The notes under the pieces are model-generated. The model had not been told where the DNA came from and did no database searches. It worked only from the letters and a program-made list of their open reading frames with translations. A stretch of DNA of 64,000 bases from Streptomyces lincolnensis (GTDB lineage Bacteria; Actinomycetota; Actinomycetes; Streptomycetales; Streptomycetaceae), in the NCBI RefSeq assembly GCF_021173675.1, contig NZ_JAIHON010000005.1, positions 1 through 64,000 on the forward strand. Reading direction: 5' to 3'. The translations under genes and the position numbers were made by a program. This document shows positions 8,117 to 16,195 of this stretch, in pieces. The number at the start of each line of letters is the position of its first letter. Positions within the stretch are counted from its first letter, which is position 1.

Positions 8117-9100
8117 TCACCGCGGCGGCCAGGGGTCGCCCCAGGTGGCGTCCCTGGCGGCCTTGTAGAGGTCGCCGTGGCGTTTGGTGACCGTACGGCG
8201 GGCCAGGCGCTCCTCGGACTCGCACAGGTCCAGGAGTACCTGGCCCTTGCGGATCTGGGGGCGGCGGACGACGCGGGAGGGGGCCGGGTCGGTCGGGAGG
8301 CGGGTGGCGGCGACGTAGGCGAACTTCTCGTCCTCGTAGGCGAGGGAGCCGCCCTTGACCTGGCGGTGCAGGGAGGAACGGCTCACCCGGGCCGAGAAGT
8401 GGCACCAGTCCTCGCCCGGGACGATCGGGCAGGCCGCGCTGTGCGGGCAGGGGGCGGCGACGCGGAAGCCGGCGGCGATCAGGCGGTCGCGGGCCTCGAT
8501 GATCCGGGTGTAGCCGTCGGGGGTGCCGGGTTCGACGATCACGACCGTCTGGGCCACGTGGGCGGCGGCGTCCACGACGGCGGTGCGGTCGGGGGGCGTG
8601 AGTTCGTTGAGGACGTAGGAGATGGTGACCAGGTCGGTGGGGGCGAGGGTGAGGGCCGTACCGATCCTCTCCCGCCGCCATGTCGCCTTCTTCAGGGCGG
8701 GGTTGGCGGTGGCGAGCTCTTTGCCGAGGGCCAGGGCGGGTTCGGCCCAGTCGAGGACCGTGACGCTGCGGGCGTCTCCGGCGTCCGGCCAGGTGGCTGT
8801 GGCGGCCCAGGTCGCGGCGCCCGTTCCGCCGCCGATGTCCGTGTGGCTGGTCGGGGTCCAGTCCGGGACGGTCTCCGCGAGCGCCTCCAGGGCGTGGTGG
8901 ACGGCCTCGAAGGTGGCGGGCATGCGGTAGGCGGCGTACGCGGCGACGTCCGCGCGGTCGCGGAGGATGGGGGTGTGGGTGGGGGTGTTTCCGCGGTAGG
9001 TGGCGATCAGGCGGTCCACCGCCTGGGCGGCCTGTTTCGGGGGGAGGCCGTCGAGGAGGGTGGAGAGGCTGTGGCGCAACGTGTCCGCGGGGTCGTTCAC
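8117..9100 (-). CDS. Rsm22-family (mitoribosomal-type) methyltransferase
   Basis: This 327-aa protein belongs to the small ribosomal subunit Rsm22 family, SAM-dependent methyltransferase-like proteins linked to small-subunit assembly. The SAM-binding motif I is TDIGGGTGAATWA (about residues 88-100). VTISYVLNEL lies near motif IV. A cysteine-rich segment CPHSAACP...DWCHF (about 228-247) matches the Fe-S-like cluster ligands of the family. The start is GTG at 9100. It is flanked on both sides by copies of the same intergenic repeat. No RNA target can be read from the sequence. Confidence 0.85.
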   Translation of the reverse strand: MNDPADTLRHSLSTLLDGLPPKQAAQAVDRLIATYRGNTPTHTPILRDRADVAAYAAYRMPATFEAVHHALEALAETVPDWTPTSHTDIGGGTGAATWAATATWPDAGDARSVTVLDWAEPALALGKELATANPALKKATWRRERIGTALTLAPTDLVTISYVLNELTPPDRTAVVDAAAHVAQTVVIVEPGTPDGYTRIIEARDRLIAAGFRVAAPCPHSAACPIVPGEDWCHFSARVSRSSLHRQVKGGSLAYEDEKFAYVAATRLPTDPAPSRVVRRPQIRKGQVLLDLCESEERLARRTVTKRHGDLYKAARDATWGDPWPPR

Positions 9101-9145
9101 CCGCCGATTCTATGGGCTGCGGGTGGGGGTGCGCGTCCTTCGGTT

Positions 9146-9399
9146 CTCGCCCCCGCCGCCCCTACCCGTCCCATCCCTGGGGGCCGCGCCCCCAGACCCC
9201 CTGTCGGCCCTGAAGGGGCCTCGTCCTCAAACGCCGGACGGGCTGGGAGTGCCTGGGCCGGGGTTCATCCTCGAACGCCGGAAGGGCTGAGAAACCTAGG
9301 GGCGCGGGGAACTGCGCGACCATCCCCCACCCACCCGCAGATCGGGGTCGAAGGGGCGGAGCCCCTGGGGATGGGACGGGTAGGGGCGGCGGGGGCGAG
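9146..9399. repeat. MITE-like intergenic repeat with 32-bp terminal inverted repeats, copy 2
   Basis: A 254-bp unit is bounded by perfect 32-bp inverted arms (9146-9177 and 9368-9399, outer end CTCGCCCCCGCCGCCCCTAC). Inside are a CTGGGGG/CCCCCAG hairpin, an imperfect tandem duplication of the TCCTCAAACGCCGGACGGGC block (second version TCCTCGAACGCCGGAAGGGC), GGGGCGCGGGGAACTGCGCGA and a GATCGGGGTCGAA block. It has no coding capacity. The layout is that of a palindrome-bounded dispersed element. Target-site duplication is not evident. Confidence 0.8.
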
Positions 9400-9433
9400 G
9401 AAACAAAGGGACGCGCAACCGGACTCGCGCCCC

Positions 9434-10609
9434 CTAAATCCCCCGCACCGCCCGCGCCACCCGTGTCCCCGCCGCCGCCCTCGGCCGGTTGTCCGCCGGC
9501 CGTCTCCTCGGATGGACCGTGTTGGCCAGCAGGACCAGGAACGTGTCCGTCGCCGGGTCGAGGACGAGGGACGTGCCCGTGAAGCCCGTGTGGCCCGCCG
9601 CTCCCCGGCCCGCGAGCTCGCCCATGAACCAGGGCTGGTCCAGGGCGAAGCCCAGCCCCGGTGGGGTGAGGAGGAGGTCGACGAAGTCGGGGCCGAGGAT
9701 GCGGGCGGGGCCGTAGGAGCCTCCGGCGAGGAGGGTGCGGCAGAAGACGGCGAGGTCGCGGGCGGTGGAGAAGAGGCCGGCGTGGCCGGCGACGCCGCCG
9801 AGGGCCCAGGCGTTCTCGTCGTGGACCTCGCCGCGCAGCATGCCGCGGTCGGCCTTGGCCCAGGGCCGGCGCTGGTCCTCGGTGGCGGCGGCGCGGGGGC
9901 AGGGGCCGAAGCGGGTGGCGTGCATGCCGAGGGGGCGGGTGATGCCGTCGTGGACGAGGACGTCGAGAGGGCGGCCGGTGACGCGTTCGAGGACGTGTTG
10001 GAGGAGGAGAAGGTTGAGGTCGGAGTAGGTGTAGGTGCCGGGCACGCCGACCGGGGGCTCCGCGCGCAGGAGGGCCAGGCGTTCGGCGTCGTCGGCGCAG
10101 TCGTAGAGGGGGAGTTCGGGGCGTAGGCCCGAGGTGTGGGTGAGCAGTTCGCGGACCGTGATGCCGTACTCGGCCGCCGCTCGGAAGTCCGGGAGATACG
10201 CCCCGACCCTGGCGTCTATGCCCAGCGTGCCCCGCTCGATCTGCTGCACGGCGGCGACCGCCGTGCAGAGTTTGGTCAGGGAGGCCAGGTCGAAAGGGGT
10301 GTCGACGGTCATCGGGACACGGTCGGCGGGCGGTAGTTCCACGCCCGCGTCGGCCTCGGGGTCGTAGGCCGCGTACCGGACGGCCCAGCCCGTCGCCTCC
10401 TCGACGGCGACGACCGGGCCGCGCCCGGCGACCACCACCGCGCCCGCCGCCCAGGGCCGCTCGCCGTCGGTGAGGGCGCGGACGTCGGCGACGAGGTGGT
10501 CGAGCTCGTCGGGGTCGAGTCCGGCCCGTTCCGGTGTGCCGTCGCGCAGTCTCGGTGCGCTCAGCTCCCTGCTCCCTCCGCAGTCGCACGCTTGTTCCAA
10601 GGACGGCAC
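9434..10609 (-). CDS. serine hydrolase, beta-lactamase/class C PBP fold
   Basis: This is a member of the beta-lactamase-like serine hydrolase family (PF00144 type), which includes esterases, D-peptidases and class C beta-lactamases. The nucleophile motif SxxK is SLTK in PFDLASLTKLCTAVAA, followed by ITVRELLTHTSGLRPELPL and YTYSDLNLLLLQ (the Y-x-N/S motif), and near the end GHTGFTGTSLVLDP. No signal peptide is clear, so the enzyme may be cytoplasmic. The start is ambiguous. GTG at 10609 is given. A CTG at 10564 would overlap the upstream MFS stop as CTGA behind GGAGGGAGCAGGGAG, and a TTG at 10600 is also possible. The core domain is unaffected. Confidence 0.8.
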   Translation of the reverse strand: MPSLEQACDCGGSRELSAPRLRDGTPERAGLDPDELDHLVADVRALTDGERPWAAGAVVVAGRGPVVAVEEATGWAVRYAAYDPEADAGVELPPADRVPMTVDTPFDLASLTKLCTAVAAVQQIERGTLGIDARVGAYLPDFRAAAEYGITVRELLTHTSGLRPELPLYDCADDAERLALLRAEPPVGVPGTYTYSDLNLLLLQHVLERVTGRPLDVLVHDGITRPLGMHATRFGPCPRAAATEDQRRPWAKADRGMLRGEVHDENAWALGGVAGHAGLFSTARDLAVFCRTLLAGGSYGPARILGPDFVDLLLTPPGLGFALDQPWFMGELAGRGAAGHTGFTGTSLVLDPATDTFLVLLANTVHPRRRPADNRPRAAAGTRVARAVRGI

Positions 10610-11877
10610 ATTCCCATGAAACAGGCCACCGCTACCAGTGCCGCCGCCAGTTGGACGACGGCCATCGGGACGGCGGTGCCCTCCCCGGCGACCCCGACCA
10701 GCGGGGAGGCGATCGCGCCGATGAGGAAGGAGGACGTCCCGAGCAGGGCGGCCGCGGAGCCGGCGGCGCGCTTGGTGCGCATCAGGGCGAGGGACTGGGC
10801 GTTGGGCAGGGCGATGCCCATCGCGGACATCAGCACGAAGAGGGCGGCGGCCATGGGGGCCAGTCCCACCTCGCCGAAGACGCCGGTCGACATCAGCAGC
10901 AGCGCGGTCGCGGCGGCGACGACGACGGCGAGCCCCAGGCCGAGGATCTTCTCCAGGCCGACCCGGCCGACCAGCACCTTGCCGTTGATCTGGCCGACGA
11001 TCACCAGGCCGATGGAGTTCACCCCGAACAGCAGGCTGAAGGTCTGCGGGGAGGCGCCGTAGATCTCCTGGATCACGAAGGGGGAGGCCGCTATGTAGGC
11101 GAACAGGGCGGCGAAGGTGAAGCCGCCGGTGAGCATGTAGCCGGTGAAGGGCAGGTCGGCGAGCAGCCCCCGCATCGAGCGCAGGGCCTCGCCGACGCCG
11201 CCGGAGTGGCGCTCGGCCGGGGGGAGGGTCTCGGGCAACTTCGTCCACACGACGACGCCCAGCAGGATGCCGACGACCGTGAGGACGACGAACACGCCCC
11301 GCCAGTCCGTCACCCGCAGGATCTGCCCGCCGATGAGCGGCGCGACGATCGGGGCGACCCCGGAGATCAGCATCAGGGTGGAGAAGAAGCGGGCCATCGC
11401 CAGGCCGTCGTACAGGTCACGGGCCACGGCCCGCGCGATGACGATGGCCGCCGCGCCCGCGAGGCCCTGGAGCAGCCGGAAGGCGACCAGGAGCCCGACG
11501 GTGGGGGCGAGGGCGCACAGGACGGTGGCGACGACGTAGACGGCGAGGCCGGCCAGCAGCGGGCGGCGGCGTCCCCACCGGTCGCTCATCGGGCCGACCA
11601 CCAGCTGGCCGAGCGCCATGCCGAGCAGGCAGGCGGTGAGGGTGAGCTGGACGGTGGCGGCGGGTGCGTGCAGGGAGTCGGTGACCTCGGGGAGCGCGGG
11701 GAGGTACATGTCCATGGAGAGCGGCGGCGTGGCGGTGAGGCCGCCGAGGATCAGCGTGACGAGCAGCCCAGTGCGGCGCACGGCTGCCGCCTTCTCGGCC
11801 CGGTGCGTCTCCGGTACGACCGTCTGTTCCACGTGCGGTGTCGATGGCCCGTGCGTCGACGCCCCCTGCTCGGGCAT
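10561..11877 (-). CDS. Bcr/CflA-type multidrug MFS transporter
   Basis: This 438-aa, 12-TMS drug:proton antiporter is of the Bcr/CflA group. Residues 30-60 form the first membrane helix with the group's typical PPLSMDMYLPALPEV stretch, and MFS motif A follows in VVGPMSDRWGRRRPLL. The start is set at ATG 11877 (MPEQGAST) because GGAGGGG lies just upstream, while an in-frame TTG 18 bp earlier has no comparable site. It overlaps the downstream serine hydrolase gene, suggesting co-translation. Its substrate cannot be predicted. It is divergent from the Gfo/Idh gene. Confidence 0.88.
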   Translation of the reverse strand: MPEQGASTHGPSTPHVEQTVVPETHRAEKAAAVRRTGLLVTLILGGLTATPPLSMDMYLPALPEVTDSLHAPAATVQLTLTACLLGMALGQLVVGPMSDRWGRRRPLLAGLAVYVVATVLCALAPTVGLLVAFRLLQGLAGAAAIVIARAVARDLYDGLAMARFFSTLMLISGVAPIVAPLIGGQILRVTDWRGVFVVLTVVGILLGVVVWTKLPETLPPAERHSGGVGEALRSMRGLLADLPFTGYMLTGGFTFAALFAYIAASPFVIQEIYGASPQTFSLLFGVNSIGLVIVGQINGKVLVGRVGLEKILGLGLAVVVAAATALLLMSTGVFGEVGLAPMAAALFVLMSAMGIALPNAQSLALMRTKRAAGSAAALLGTSSFLIGAIASPLVGVAGEGTAVPMAVVQLAAALVAVACFMGMCRPWNKRATAEGAGS

Positions 11878-11963
11878 GTGCCCCTCCCTCTCCAAGAGAT
11901 CCGCCCCCTATGCTCTCAGCTCGTACAGAGTGCCGAGGGTCACGTGAGCGAGGATGGGCCGGG

Positions 11964-13022
11964 ATGACGGAGCAGAGCGTGCGCTGGGGGATCCTGGCGA
12001 CGGGCGGGATCGCGGCCGCGTTCACGGCCGACCTGGTGGACCTTCCGGACGCGGAGGTCGTCGCGGTGGCCTCGCGGACGGAGGAGTCGGCGAAGGCGTT
12101 CGCGGAACGGTTCGGGGTGCCCCGGGCGTACGGCGACTGGGCCTCGCTCGCCGCGGACGAGGACATCGATGTCGTCTACGTCGCCACTCCGCACTCGGCG
12201 CACCGGGCGGCGGCCGGGCTGTGCCTGGAGGCCGGGCGGAACGTGCTGTGCGAGAAGGCGTTCACGCTGAACGCGCGCGAGGCCGAGGAACTGGTCGCGC
12301 TGGCGCGGGGCCGCGGGAGCTTCCTGATGGAGGCCATGTGGATGTACTGCAACCCGGTCGTCCGGCGCCTCAAGGATCTGGTCGACGACGGCGCGATCGG
12401 TGAAGTGCGCAGCATCCAGGCCGACTTCGGGCTCGCGGGCCCCTTCCCGCCCACCCACCGGCTGCGCGATCCGCAACAGGGCGGCGGCTCGCTGCTCGAC
12501 CTCGGCGTGTACCCGGTCTCCTTCGCGCACCTGCTGCTCGGGGAGCCCACGGACGTGCTGGCCCGCGCGGTGCTGTCCGAGGAGGGCGTCGACCTCCAGA
12601 CGGGCGCCCTGCTCTCCTGGGACAGCGGGGCGCTCGCCTCGGTGCACTGCTCGATCATCGGCGGTACGTCGACCACCGCCTCGGTCACCGGCTCGCAGGG
12701 CCGGATCGACATCCCGTACGGCTTCTTCCACACCGACCGGTTCGTGCTGCACCGGGACGGCCGGGACCCGGAGGAGTTCGCGGCCGGTCCGGAGGACGGG
12801 CCCCGGGGCAGCCTCAAGCACGAGGCCCGCGAGGTGATGCGGGCCCTGCGGGCCGGGGAGACCGAGTCCCCGCTCGTCCCGCTGGACGGCACCCTCGCGG
12901 TGATGCGGACGCTCGACGCGATCCGGGACCGCGTCGGCGTCCGCTACCCCGGCGAGACCGGTAAGACCGGTGAGACCGGTGAGACCGGTGAGACCGGTGA
13001 GACGGAGCTCACGCCGGCTTGA
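11964..13022 (+). CDS. Gfo/Idh/MocA-family NAD(P)-dependent oxidoreductase
   Basis: The 352-aa protein has the N-terminal Rossmann fold (WGILATGGIAAAFTADL, residues 9-25), then VYVATPHSAHR and the family motif LCEKAFTLN containing the catalytic lysine. The C-terminal half is the alpha/beta substrate domain (GGGSLLDLGVYPVSFAHLLLG). Substrates in this family are sugars, inositols or dihydrodiols. The relatives that read most like this one are trans-dihydrodiol dehydrogenase-like. The C-terminus is unusual: a 9-bp unit repeated six times encodes Gly-Glu/Lys-Thr triplets before the stop. The last 14 bp overlap the convergent phoD gene. Confidence 0.88.
   Translation: MTEQSVRWGILATGGIAAAFTADLVDLPDAEVVAVASRTEESAKAFAERFGVPRAYGDWASLAADEDIDVVYVATPHSAHRAAAGLCLEAGRNVLCEKAFTLNAREAEELVALARGRGSFLMEAMWMYCNPVVRRLKDLVDDGAIGEVRSIQADFGLAGPFPPTHRLRDPQQGGGSLLDLGVYPVSFAHLLLGEPTDVLARAVLSEEGVDLQTGALLSWDSGALASVHCSIIGGTSTTASVTGSQGRIDIPYGFFHTDRFVLHRDGRDPEEFAAGPEDGPRGSLKHEAREVMRALRAGETESPLVPLDGTLAVMRTLDAIRDRVGVRYPGETGKTGETGETGETGETELTPA
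12951..13004 (+). repeat. 9-bp tandem repeat (GGTGAGACC) x6 within a coding region
   Basis: Six 9-bp units (GGCGAGACC, GGTAAGACC, three exact GGTGAGACC, GGTGAGACG) encode a Gly-Glu/Lys-Thr tail at the end of the Gfo/Idh gene. The unit length keeps frame, so copy-number change would only alter tail length. Confidence 0.9.
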
Positions 13023-14649
13023 GCCCCGGCTCCCCCGCCTCCGTCACGAAGGACGCGGCCGTCGCGATCGGCGCGCCGGGGGTGAGCACGTACGGCACGG
13101 TCCTGAAGTCGGCCCGTGCCCGCTCCCGGTCCAGCGCGACGGTCACATAGCCGCGGCGGCCGTTGTAGAACTTCAGGTGCGGGTTGGCCCTCATGTAGGT
13201 GTCCCAGTTCGCGGGCCGGTCGGCGCCGTCCCGGCCGCTGGAGATCGAGGTCGCGACGATCTCCGTGCCGACGGTCGGGGAGGAGAGGTCGTCGGCGTCG
13301 TCCTTGATGTCGAAGGCGTACGCCGAGTGCACGTCCCCGCTGAGCACCATCAGGTTCTCGACACCGGCCGCCTTCGCCCCGTCCAGGACCCGGCGGCGGG
13401 AGGCCGCGTAGCCGTCCCAGGCGTCCATCGACACCCGTGACGGGGTGGTCAGGTCGACGTTCCGGCGCGCGAACAGGACCTGCTGCGGTACGACGTTCCA
13501 CAGCGCCCGCGAGGCACGCCAGCCGTCGAGCAGCCAGCGCTCCTGGGTGGCGCCGGTCATCGTGCGTGCCGGGTCGTCGGACTCGGGGCCGGGGACGTGC
13601 GCGACATCGCCGTAGGCCTGGTTGGAGCGGTACTGGCGGGTGTCGAGGACGTCGAACTGGGCGAGCCGGCCCCAGGTGAGGCGGCGGTAGAGCTGCATGT
13701 CGGGTCCGGCGGGGCGCTGGGGGCCGCGCAGTGGCTGGTTCTCCCAGTAGGCGCGGTAGGCGGCGGCGCGGCGGAGCAGGAACTCCTCCGGCGGGACGCT
13801 GTTCTCGGGGATGTCGTCGGCGTAGTTGTTCTCGGTCTCGTGGTCGTCCCAGGTGACCACGAAGGGATGCGCCGCGTGGGCGGCCCGCAGGTCGGGGTCG
13901 GACTTGAACAGGGCGTAGCGCAGCCGGTAGTCCTCCAGCGTGACCGTCTCGCGGTTGAAGACGGCGGGCAGGGTGCGGTCGGTGTAGTTGCGCTGTCCGC
14001 CGACCGCGTTGACCGCGTACTCGTAGAGGTAGTCGCCGAGGTGGAAGACGATGTCGACGTCCTCCTGGGCGAGATGGGCGTACGGCGTGTAGTAGCCGTC
14101 GTGGTACGCCTGGCAGGAGACGGCGGCGAGGGTGAGCGCGGTGGAGCGGGTGCCGGTGGCCGGGGCGGTGCGGGTGCGGCCGGTCTCGCTGACCCAACCG
14201 CCCACGCGGAAGCGGTAGTGGAAGAGGCGGCCGGAGTCGAGGTGGCCGATGTCGACGTGCACCGCGTGGTGGAACTCGGGGTGGGCGATCGCCGTACCGC
14301 GTCTGGCGATGCGGCGGAACCGCTCGTCGTGGGCCAGCTCCCAGTGGACGAGGACGCGTTCGGCCGGGAGCCCGCTGTCGGACTGGTAGGGGGCGGGGGC
14401 CAGGCGGGTCCACAGGAGCACCGAGTTCGGCAGCGGGTCGCCGGAGGCCACGCCGAGGGTGAAGGGGTTGTCGGTGATCTTCGCGGCGTCGAGTTCGGCG
14501 GCGCTCGCCGTGCCGGCGGCCGGCAGGTTCACCGAGAACGCCAGCGCGGCGGCCGCGCCGGTGACGGTCAGAAAGCGGCGACGGTTCAGGTGGCGTGCGG
14601 CGGCGCGGAGTTCGGGGGCGTGCTGTGACTGACGGGCGTCGAGTGTCAT
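13009..14649 (-). CDS. phoD: PhoD-type alkaline phosphatase/phosphodiesterase, Tat-exported
   Basis: This 546-aa secreted phosphatase would release inorganic phosphate from organic esters outside the cell. The signal contains the twin-arginine motif NRRRFLTVTG (residues 22-31) followed by a hydrophobic segment and an ASA cleavage region. An N-terminal PhoD Ig-like domain (PFTLGVASGDPLPNSVLLWTRLAP) precedes the metallophosphatase core. Metal-binding landmarks are DIVFHLGDYLYEY, VVTWDDHETENNYADD and LSGDVHSAYAFDI. Length and order match PhoD. Pho-box sequences were not recognised in the 135-bp gap to the divergent SDR gene. Confidence 0.92.
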   Translation of the reverse strand: MTLDARQSQHAPELRAAARHLNRRRFLTVTGAAAALAFSVNLPAAGTASAAELDAAKITDNPFTLGVASGDPLPNSVLLWTRLAPAPYQSDSGLPAERVLVHWELAHDERFRRIARRGTAIAHPEFHHAVHVDIGHLDSGRLFHYRFRVGGWVSETGRTRTAPATGTRSTALTLAAVSCQAYHDGYYTPYAHLAQEDVDIVFHLGDYLYEYAVNAVGGQRNYTDRTLPAVFNRETVTLEDYRLRYALFKSDPDLRAAHAAHPFVVTWDDHETENNYADDIPENSVPPEEFLLRRAAAYRAYWENQPLRGPQRPAGPDMQLYRRLTWGRLAQFDVLDTRQYRSNQAYGDVAHVPGPESDDPARTMTGATQERWLLDGWRASRALWNVVPQQVLFARRNVDLTTPSRVSMDAWDGYAASRRRVLDGAKAAGVENLMVLSGDVHSAYAFDIKDDADDLSSPTVGTEIVATSISSGRDGADRPANWDTYMRANPHLKFYNGRRGYVTVALDRERARADFRTVPYVLTPGAPIATAASFVTEAGEPGLKPA

Positions 14650-14784
14650 CCGGTCCTCCCCTGACTGTTGGATGCCACAGGCAATTGGAGTGGCCGGGGA
14701 CGACTCCCGATAGTCGTGAACACGACAGTCGGGTGGCGGACGGATGAGTTCCGTATGGCGGGCCCTCCCCTACGCTTCGGGCCC

Positions 14785-15555
14785 ATGAATGCCATGCAAA
14801 CTGCCAAGGATGCGAAGGTCGCGGTGGTGACCGGCGCGGGGTCCGGCATCGGCCGCGCGGTCGCCGTGGAACTCCTGCGCGCGGGCTGGTCGGTGGCGCT
14901 GGCGGGCCGGCGCCCGGAGACGCTGGAGGAGACGGCCGGGCTGGTGCCCGAGGGCGCCTCCCTCGCCGTCCGCACGGACGTGTCGCGACCCGACGACGTG
15001 GCCGCCCTGTTCACCGCGACCGTGGAGCGCTTCGGGCGCCTGGACCTGCTGTTCAACAACGCGGGGACGTTCGGTCCCGGCGGGGTGCCGGTCGAGGAAC
15101 TGCCCTACGAGGCCTGGCGGCACGTGGTGGACACCAACCTCAACGGGGCGTTCCTGTGCGCGCAGGCGGCGTACCGGCTGATGAAGGAGCAGGATCCGCA
15201 GGGCGGCCGGATCATCAACAACGGGTCCATCTCCGCGCACACACCCCGGCCGCTGTCCGTCGCCTACACGGCGACCAAGCACGCGCTGACCGGTCTGACC
15301 AAGTCGCTGTCGCTGGACGGGCGTCCGTACCGCATCGCCGTCGGACAGATCGACATCGGCAACGCGGCCACCGACATGACCGAGCGGATGCGGACCGGCG
15401 CCCTCCAGGCCAACGGCGAGATCGCGCCCGAGCCCGTGATGGACGTCGCCGACGTGGCACGCACGGTGCGGCACATGGCGGAGCTGCCCCTGGAGGCGAA
15501 TGTGCAGTTCGCGACGGTACTGGCGACGGCGATGCCGTACGTGGGACGCGGCTGA
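14785..15555 (+). CDS. SDR-family oxidoreductase
   Basis: The 256-aa classical short-chain dehydrogenase has cofactor motif TGAGSGIG (residues 16-23), NNAG (about 92-95), a serine in NNGSISAHT, and the active-site pair Y-x-x-x-K in [11 protein letters not shown] (about 160). The arginines after the second strand (LAGRRPETL) suggest NADP(H). Substrate unknown. Start at the ATG at 14785 (MNAMQTAKD). Another in-frame ATG at 14794 is equally plausible. It is divergent from phoD. Confidence 0.88.
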   Translation: MNAMQTAKDAKVAVVTGAGSGIGRAVAVELLRAGWSVALAGRRPETLEETAGLVPEGASLAVRTDVSRPDDVAALFTATVERFGRLDLLFNNAGTFGPGGVPVEELPYEAWRHVVDTNLNGAFLCAQAAYRLMKEQDPQGGRIINNGSISAHTPRPLSVAYTATKHALTGLTKSLSLDGRPYRIAVGQIDIGNAATDMTERMRTGALQANGEIAPEPVMDVADVARTVRHMAELPLEANVQFATVLATAMPYVGRG

Positions 15556-15720
15556 GCCGGATCCCACCGGTCACGGCGGATCGTATACGGCTCAACCTGC
15601 ACAAGCGGAATTCGATCCTCCGCCGTAAACAGGCCGATGACAGGCTTATGCTCTACATCTCCTCCATAGGAGCTTCACACTTGGAGGAGATCGCCTCCGC
15701 GACCACGCCCGAGGGGGGAG
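15556..15720. other. intergenic region, no gene recognised
   Basis: This AT-richer stretch (for example AAGCGGAATTCGATCC and ACAGGCTTATGCTCTAC) lies between the SDR stop and a large hairpin. A short forward reading frame begins at the ATG near 15649 (MLYISSIGASHLEEIAS...) but has no good ribosome site and continues through the hairpin, so I do not call it a gene. Confidence 0.5.
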
Positions 15721-15804
15721 GCGGCAGCCGTTCCCTCGCAGCGGGTGGGGGTGGACCTCGCGTGGGACCGCGAGGTACGCACCGGTGCGGGGAACGGCTG
15801 CCGC
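15721..15804. repeat. 84-bp compound hairpin (15-bp outer stem, 8-bp inner stem)
   Basis: GCGGCAGCCGTTCCC (15721-15735) pairs perfectly with GGGAACGGCTGCCGC (15790-15804). Inside, ACCTCGCG pairs with CGCGAGGT. No T-run follows on either strand, so it is not a textbook terminator. It could be an RNA structure or the remains of a mobile element. It lies next to the aldo/keto reductase remnant. Confidence 0.7.
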
Positions 15805-15856
15805 AACCATCGGCACGCGTGGCACATCGTGCTCCGACGGCAGCCCTACGGCCCAC

Positions 15857-16070
15857 TCAGCGCCCCAGGATCCGGTCGACCTCGGTCATCCGGTCGGCGG
15901 TGAGCGGGCCCTTCTCCAGTGCGCCCGCGTTCTGTTCGGCCCGGGCGACCGAGCGGCAGCCGGGGATCGGGACCGTCCGCGTCCTGCCACTCTCCCCCGA
16001 TCGCCCAGCAGCCGAAGCCGGGCGCGCTGACCTCGATGCCCGAGCGTCCCAGTGTGCGTGTGATCTCCAT
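15857..16070 (-). pseudogene. aldo/keto reductase remnant with internal deletion
   Basis: From ATG 16070 the reverse strand encodes a typical aldo/keto reductase N-terminus (MEITRTLGRSGIEVSAPGFG, then CWAIGGEW). About 30 residues in, the family sequence stops. From about 15990, in a different frame, it resumes with a typical C-terminus (RTVPIPGCRSVARAEQNAGA, then LTADRMTEVDRILGR) and a TGA at 15857-15859. Roughly 250 residues expected between these ends are missing and the two parts are out of frame, so the gene is a deletion scar. The preserved ends suggest a fairly recent event. Confidence 0.8.
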
Positions 16071-16195
16071 ACCGGGGGAGGCTAGGAGGTGGAGTGCGCT
16101 CAAGGACAGGAGCACGTGCACGGATCCGGGCCGGCCTGGGAAGACACCACTCGGCGGCGCTCCCTACGATGTGCGCCGACACGTGAAGGAGTTCC

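Noticed and set aside
15649..15900. Forward frame starting MLYISSIGASHLEEIAS
   Set aside because: It passes through the large hairpin and then becomes Arg/Pro-rich, with no credible ribosome-binding site.
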